Below are positions 33,759-37,140 of a stretch of 37,140 bases of DNA, in pieces. Every line of letters begins with the position of its first letter. Within the stretch, counting starts at the first letter, position 1. Source of the stretch: Actinomycetes bacterium. Lineage in GTDB: Bacteria; Actinomycetota; Actinomycetes; Actinomycetales; Cellulomonadaceae. A program made the translations under genes and the position numbers. Below the pieces are notes generated by a model. It was not told the DNA's origin and did no database searches. It saw only the letters and a program-made list of their open reading frames with translations. The stretch spans positions 1-37,140 of the forward strand of contig JAJYCD010000028.1 of the NCBI GenBank assembly GCA_021778635.1. The letters run 5' to 3'.

Positions 33759-35150
33759 ATGACGCCGAGCACCCCGCACCCGGACCGCCTCGCCGCGACC
33801 GACCCGGCTCTCGTCGGTCTGCTCCGCGGCTGGCTGCCCGCGCGACGGTGGTTCCCCGCCAAGGGTGACGACGTCGACGTGACCAGCGTCGGGACCATCG
33901 CCCTCACCGATCCCGAGGGCGACGCACTCGTGCAGGTGGTCCTGCTCCGCGCGCGAACGAGCGCCGTCGACACGGTTCTGCAGGTCCCGGTGACCCTGCG
34001 CGAACCACGCGAGGGCGACGCCGACGCTGATCCGGCCGTGATCGGGGCCATCGGAACCCCTCCGCTCCTCGTGCGAGACGCATGCGGCGATCCGGCGTTC
34101 CTCCGTGCCTGGCTCGCGGTCGCGACGGGGCCGGGGCCGTCGTCGCCCGCCGGGATCGGCCTCGACACGGACCATCCGCGGGTCATCTCGGGCGAGCAGT
34201 CGAACACCTCCGTGATCATCCCCGGACCCGACGGTGGCGCGATCCTCAAGGTCTTTCGTGCGCTGTCCGCGGGCACGAACCCGGACGTCGAGATCCCGCG
34301 CGCACTCGCGACCGTCGGTTGGTGGCACGTCCCGACCCCGCTCGCGTGGCTCGAGGCCGGTTGGCTCGACGACGGGGCTCCTGCCGTCGGGCACCTTGCG
34401 GTCCTGAGCAGATACGTTCCCGGCGCGCAGGACGGCTTCGAGCTGGCGTGCGCGATGGCGGGCGAGGGGAAGTCGTTCGCGCCGCTCGCGGAGGAGCTCG
34501 GCGCCGTGATCGCCGGGATGCACGCTGCGCTGGCACGAGCGATCCCGATGTCAGACGAGGATGCCACGTCGGTCTCGGCGCAGGGGGTCGCCGACGCTGT
34601 GACCGCACGCTTCCGTTGGGCCTGCGACGCCGTGCCGTCGCTCACCGGCTACGCCGACGCGGTGCAGGCCGTCGCCGATCGTGCCGCTGCCCTCACCTCG
34701 GTGCCGTCGGCGCAGCGGATCCACGGGGATCTCCACCTCGGGCAGGCTCTGCGCGCCCAGGGTGCATGGTTCCTGACCGATTTCGAGGGCGAGCCCCTCG
34801 CTCCGATCGCCACGCGATCGCGTCCGGACCTGCCGGTCCGTGACGTCGCGGGCGTGCTCCGATCGCTCGACTACGCGGCGGCCGTCGGCGGCGCCGACGA
34901 GGCCTGGACGCTCGACGCGCGCGAGGCACTCCTGAACGGATACCGGGAGGCGCAGCCGAAGGACGCGCGCGCCCACGCGACGGACCCGGACGCCGCCGAG
35001 GTCTCCGCGACGGATGCTCTCGAGATCCTCCGGGCGGTCGAGCTGGAACGAGCGCTCTACGAGGCCGTCTACGAGGCGCGAAACCGTCCGACCTGGGCGC
35101 GCATCCCCGCGGCGGCTCTCACGCGCCTGCTCGGGCCTCCGGTGCTCTGA
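33759..35150 (+). CDS. mak: Maltokinase
   Basis: ATP-dependent kinase (463 aa) that makes maltose-1-phosphate for GlgE; also called Pep2. The characteristic N-terminal cap has GWLPARRWFPAKG. The kinase lobes carry RVISGEQSNTSVI-like nucleotide-binding residues, the catalytic loop IHGDLHLGQ with Asp324 and the metal motif FLTDFEGEP with Asp341. The C-terminus ends with LYEAVYEARNRPTWARIPAAAL, typical of the family. The ATG at 33759 has GGAGGG about 4 bases upstream. It is third in the glgE-treS-mak operon. Confidence 0.95.
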   Translation: MTPSTPHPDRLAATDPALVGLLRGWLPARRWFPAKGDDVDVTSVGTIALTDPEGDALVQVVLLRARTSAVDTVLQVPVTLREPREGDADADPAVIGAIGTPPLLVRDACGDPAFLRAWLAVATGPGPSSPAGIGLDTDHPRVISGEQSNTSVIIPGPDGGAILKVFRALSAGTNPDVEIPRALATVGWWHVPTPLAWLEAGWLDDGAPAVGHLAVLSRYVPGAQDGFELACAMAGEGKSFAPLAEELGAVIAGMHAALARAIPMSDEDATSVSAQGVADAVTARFRWACDAVPSLTGYADAVQAVADRAAALTSVPSAQRIHGDLHLGQALRAQGAWFLTDFEGEPLAPIATRSRPDLPVRDVAGVLRSLDYAAAVGGADEAWTLDAREALLNGYREAQPKDARAHATDPDAAEVSATDALEILRAVELERALYEAVYEARNRPTWARIPAAALTRLLGPPVL

Positions 35151-35251
35151 GACGCCGCGCACCGGCAGCTCTCCACGCCCGGGAGTCGCAGTCCGGAAGG
35201 AGATCCGCAGGTGCTCCGGCGTGCCGCACCGATTCGGCGCGCCTGAGTTCC

Positions 35252-35266
35252 GGCGCCACGTGCGCC
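35252..35266. other. Short inverted repeat between mak and glgB
   Basis: GGCGC, loop CACGT, GCGCC in the 156-base gap. It may be a weak terminator for the glgE operon. The same CACGT loop occurs in the hairpin at 21072-21086, probably by chance. The rest of the gap has a possible -10 (TAGGAG, 35286-35291) but no clear -35. Confidence 0.3.
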
Positions 35267-35306
35267 AGGTCACACATGTGGAGCGTAGGAGTGGAAGGGT
35301 AGGGAC

Positions 35307-37140
35307 ATGGAGCCGCAGCCCGATCTCGCGCCTGTACCCGTCGACCCCGACACGCTTCATCGCGTCGCCACCGGCACCTACTACGATCCGCACGCCGTGC
35401 TCGGGCCGCACGCCGGCTCCGGCGGCATCACGATCCGCACCCTCCGCCCGCTCGCCTCGGCCGTCGTCGTCGTGACTGCCGACCACCGCGTGCCCGGGAC
35501 GCACGAGCAGGACGGCATCTGGGTCGCCGTCGTCCCGGGGAACGACGTCCCCGACTACCGCGTCGAGACGACGTACGACGGGCCTCCCGTACGGCAGGAC
35601 GATCCGTATCGGTTCCTTCCGACGGTCGGCGAGCTCGACCAGTACCTCATCCAGGAGGGACGGCACGAGGAGCTCTGGACGGTCCTGGGCGCGAACATCC
35701 GCACGTACCCGAGCGTCCTCGGAGAGGTCACGGGTACGAGCTTCGCCGTCTGGGCCCCGAACGCCGCCGCAGTCCGCGTCGTCGGCGACTTCAACTTCTG
35801 GCAGGGCACGACGCATGCCATGCGCAGCCTGGGGCACAGCGGGGTCTGGGAGATCTTCGCCCCCGGGGTCGGCGCCGGGGCCCGGTACAAGTTCGAGATC
35901 CTCGGACGCGACGGCTCCTGGCGGCAGAAGGCGGATCCGCTCGCCCGCGCGACCGAGGTTCCGCCCGCGACCGCCTCCGTCGTCACGGAGTCCACCTACG
36001 TCTGGTCTGACGCGGCCTGGCTGGAGAAGCGCGCGGCAACCGATCCGCACACCGGTCCGCTCAGCATCTACGAGCTGCACCTCGGCTCCTGGCGCACCGG
36101 GCTCGGGTATCGGGACATCGCCCAACAGCTCACGGACTACGTGGTCGACCTCGGCTTCACGCACGTCGAGTTCATGCCCGTCGCCGAGCACCCGTTCGGT
36201 GGTTCATGGGGATACCAGGTCACGTCGTACTACGCGCCGACATCCCGGTTCGGTTCGCCCGACGACTTCCGATACCTCGTCGACACCCTGCACGCCGCCG
36301 GGGTCGGCGTCATCGTCGACTGGGTGCCGGCGCACTTCCCCAAGGACGAGTGGGCCCTCGCGCGCTTCGACGGCACCCCCTTGTACGAGCACGCCGATCC
36401 CCTCCGTGGTGAACACCCTGACTGGGGGACGTTCGTCTTCGACTTCGGGCGCCACGAGGTCCGCAACTTCCTCGTTGCGAACGCGACGTACTGGCTCGAG
36501 GAGTTCCACGTCGACGGCCTGCGCGTCGACGCGGTCGCGTCGATGCTGTACCTCGACTACTCGCGCGATCCCGGGCAGTGGCGCCCGAACGTGCACGGCG
36601 GTCGCGAGAACCTCGAAGCGATCGGATTCCTCCAGGAGACGAACGCCACCGCGTATCGGCGCACGCCCGGAGTGATGCTCATCGCCGAGGAGTCGACCGC
36701 ATGGCCGGGCGTCACGAACCCGACCGACCACGGCGGTCTCGGCTTCGGCCTGAAGTGGAACATGGGATGGATGAACGACACCCTCCGCTATCTCGCCGAG
36801 GAGCCGATCAATCGCAAGTACCACCACCACGAGGTCACCTTCTCGATGGTGTACGCCTACTCGGAGCGGTTCATCCTTCCGATCAGCCACGACGAGGTCG
36901 TCCACGGCAAGGGTTCCCTGGTCACGAAGATGCCGGGAGACCGTTGGCAACAGCTCGCGGGCGTCCGCGCGCTCCTGGCGTACCAGTGGTCGCACCCCGG
37001 AAAGCAGCTCCTCTTCATGGGCTCAGAGTTCGGGCAGACCGATGAATGGGCCGAGTCGAGAGGACTCGACTGGCACCTCCTCGAGGACACCGGCCACGCA
37101 GGGCTCCATCGTCTGACCAAGGACCTCAACGCGGTCTACC
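35307..37140 (+). CDS. glgB: 1,4-alpha-glucan branching enzyme, cut by the right edge
   Basis: GH13_9 branching enzyme that creates alpha-1,6 branches in the glucan made by GlgE. The first 611 codons are present. They include an N-terminal N1 domain ([12 protein letters not shown]), CBM48 ([20 protein letters not shown]), region I ([16 protein letters not shown]), nucleophile Asp408 ([17 protein letters not shown]), Glu461 ([14 protein letters not shown]) and [16 protein letters not shown]. The C-terminal beta domain lies beyond the edge. ATG 35307 is the only start possible, since a TAG occurs in frame at 35286; GGAAGGG lies 7 bases upstream. The 156-base gap after mak suggests its own promoter. 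It completes the GlgE pathway set. Confidence 0.95.
   Translation, partial: MEPQPDLAPVPVDPDTLHRVATGTYYDPHAVLGPHAGSGGITIRTLRPLASAVVVVTADHRVPGTHEQDGIWVAVVPGNDVPDYRVETTYDGPPVRQDDPYRFLPTVGELDQYLIQEGRHEELWTVLGANIRTYPSVLGEVTGTSFAVWAPNAAAVRVVGDFNFWQGTTHAMRSLGHSGVWEIFAPGVGAGARYKFEILGRDGSWRQKADPLARATEVPPATASVVTESTYVWSDAAWLEKRAATDPHTGPLSIYELHLGSWRTGLGYRDIAQQLTDYVVDLGFTHVEFMPVAEHPFGGSWGYQVTSYYAPTSRFGSPDDFRYLVDTLHAAGVGVIVDWVPAHFPKDEWALARFDGTPLYEHADPLRGEHPDWGTFVFDFGRHEVRNFLVANATYWLEEFHVDGLRVDAVASMLYLDYSRDPGQWRPNVHGGRENLEAIGFLQETNATAYRRTPGVMLIAEESTAWPGVTNPTDHGGLGFGLKWNMGWMNDTLRYLAEEPINRKYHHHEVTFSMVYAYSERFILPISHDEVVHGKGSLVTKMPGDRWQQLAGVRALLAYQWSHPGKQLLFMGSEFGQTDEWAESRGLDWHLLEDTGHAGLHRLTKDLNAVY

Overview
The window is very GC-rich, densely packed DNA from a free-living actinobacterium. 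It carries NAD-dependent LigA with an extended centre, the GatCAB transamidosome, the GlgE alpha-glucan pathway, DUF3417-type GlgP, TANNNT -10 boxes and many GTG starts. It looks like a member of the Micrococcales, perhaps near Cellulomonadaceae. That placement is inference from gene content; I could not run a search. No gap between genes exceeds about 210 bases, and I found no rRNA, tRNA, CRISPR array, insertion sequence or prophage gene.

Layout. (1) 1-3753, minus strand: a 78-aa unknown protein, a large LAL/MalT-type ATPase-LuxR regulator and, overlapping its stop, the first 184 codons of a GH13 alpha-glucosidase that runs off the left edge. (2) 3894-6876: ilvD (minus) divergent from a LacI-family regulator (plus), which has an AT-rich, repeat-containing promoter. 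(3) 6877-13780, minus: gatC-gatA-gatB-GNAT-2-hydroxyacid dehydrogenase as one overlapping operon, preceded by a 141-aa unknown protein and an unusual double-GNAT protein. (4) 13822-22956: ligA, a plus-strand tandem-repeat protein, then nifS-mnmA-(MetE-like) as an overlapping operon, a divergent phosphotransferase-fold kinase, and etfB-etfA. The order etfBA-nifS-mnmA-ligA-gatCA(B) resembles a housekeeping block known from mycobacteria. (5) 23166-37140: an alpha-glucan region with glgX, an FAD-dependent oxidoreductase, glgP (minus) and, divergent from it, glgE-treS-mak followed by glgB (cut by the right edge).

Region 5 forms a coherent cycle. TreS interconverts trehalose and maltose, Mak phosphorylates maltose, GlgE extends alpha-1,4-glucan with maltose-1-phosphate, and GlgB branches it. 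GlgP and GlgX degrade the product. The alpha-glucosidase and its LAL regulator at the left edge may use related malto-oligosaccharides, but that link is inferred only.

The strongest global signal is regulatory. Nearly every gene that opens a transcription unit has a -10 hexamer ending only 6 or 7 bases before its start codon, with no Shine-Dalgarno sequence. This predicts leaderless mRNAs. Genes inside operons instead have Shine-Dalgarno sites or GTGA/TGATG stop-start overlaps. This pattern also fixed many of the start codons given here. Other points of interest are a cysteine-free MetE-like protein, a 27-residue tandem-repeat protein, a hexapeptide repeat inside a GNAT protein, overlapping divergent promoters at nifS, and inverted repeats in control regions.
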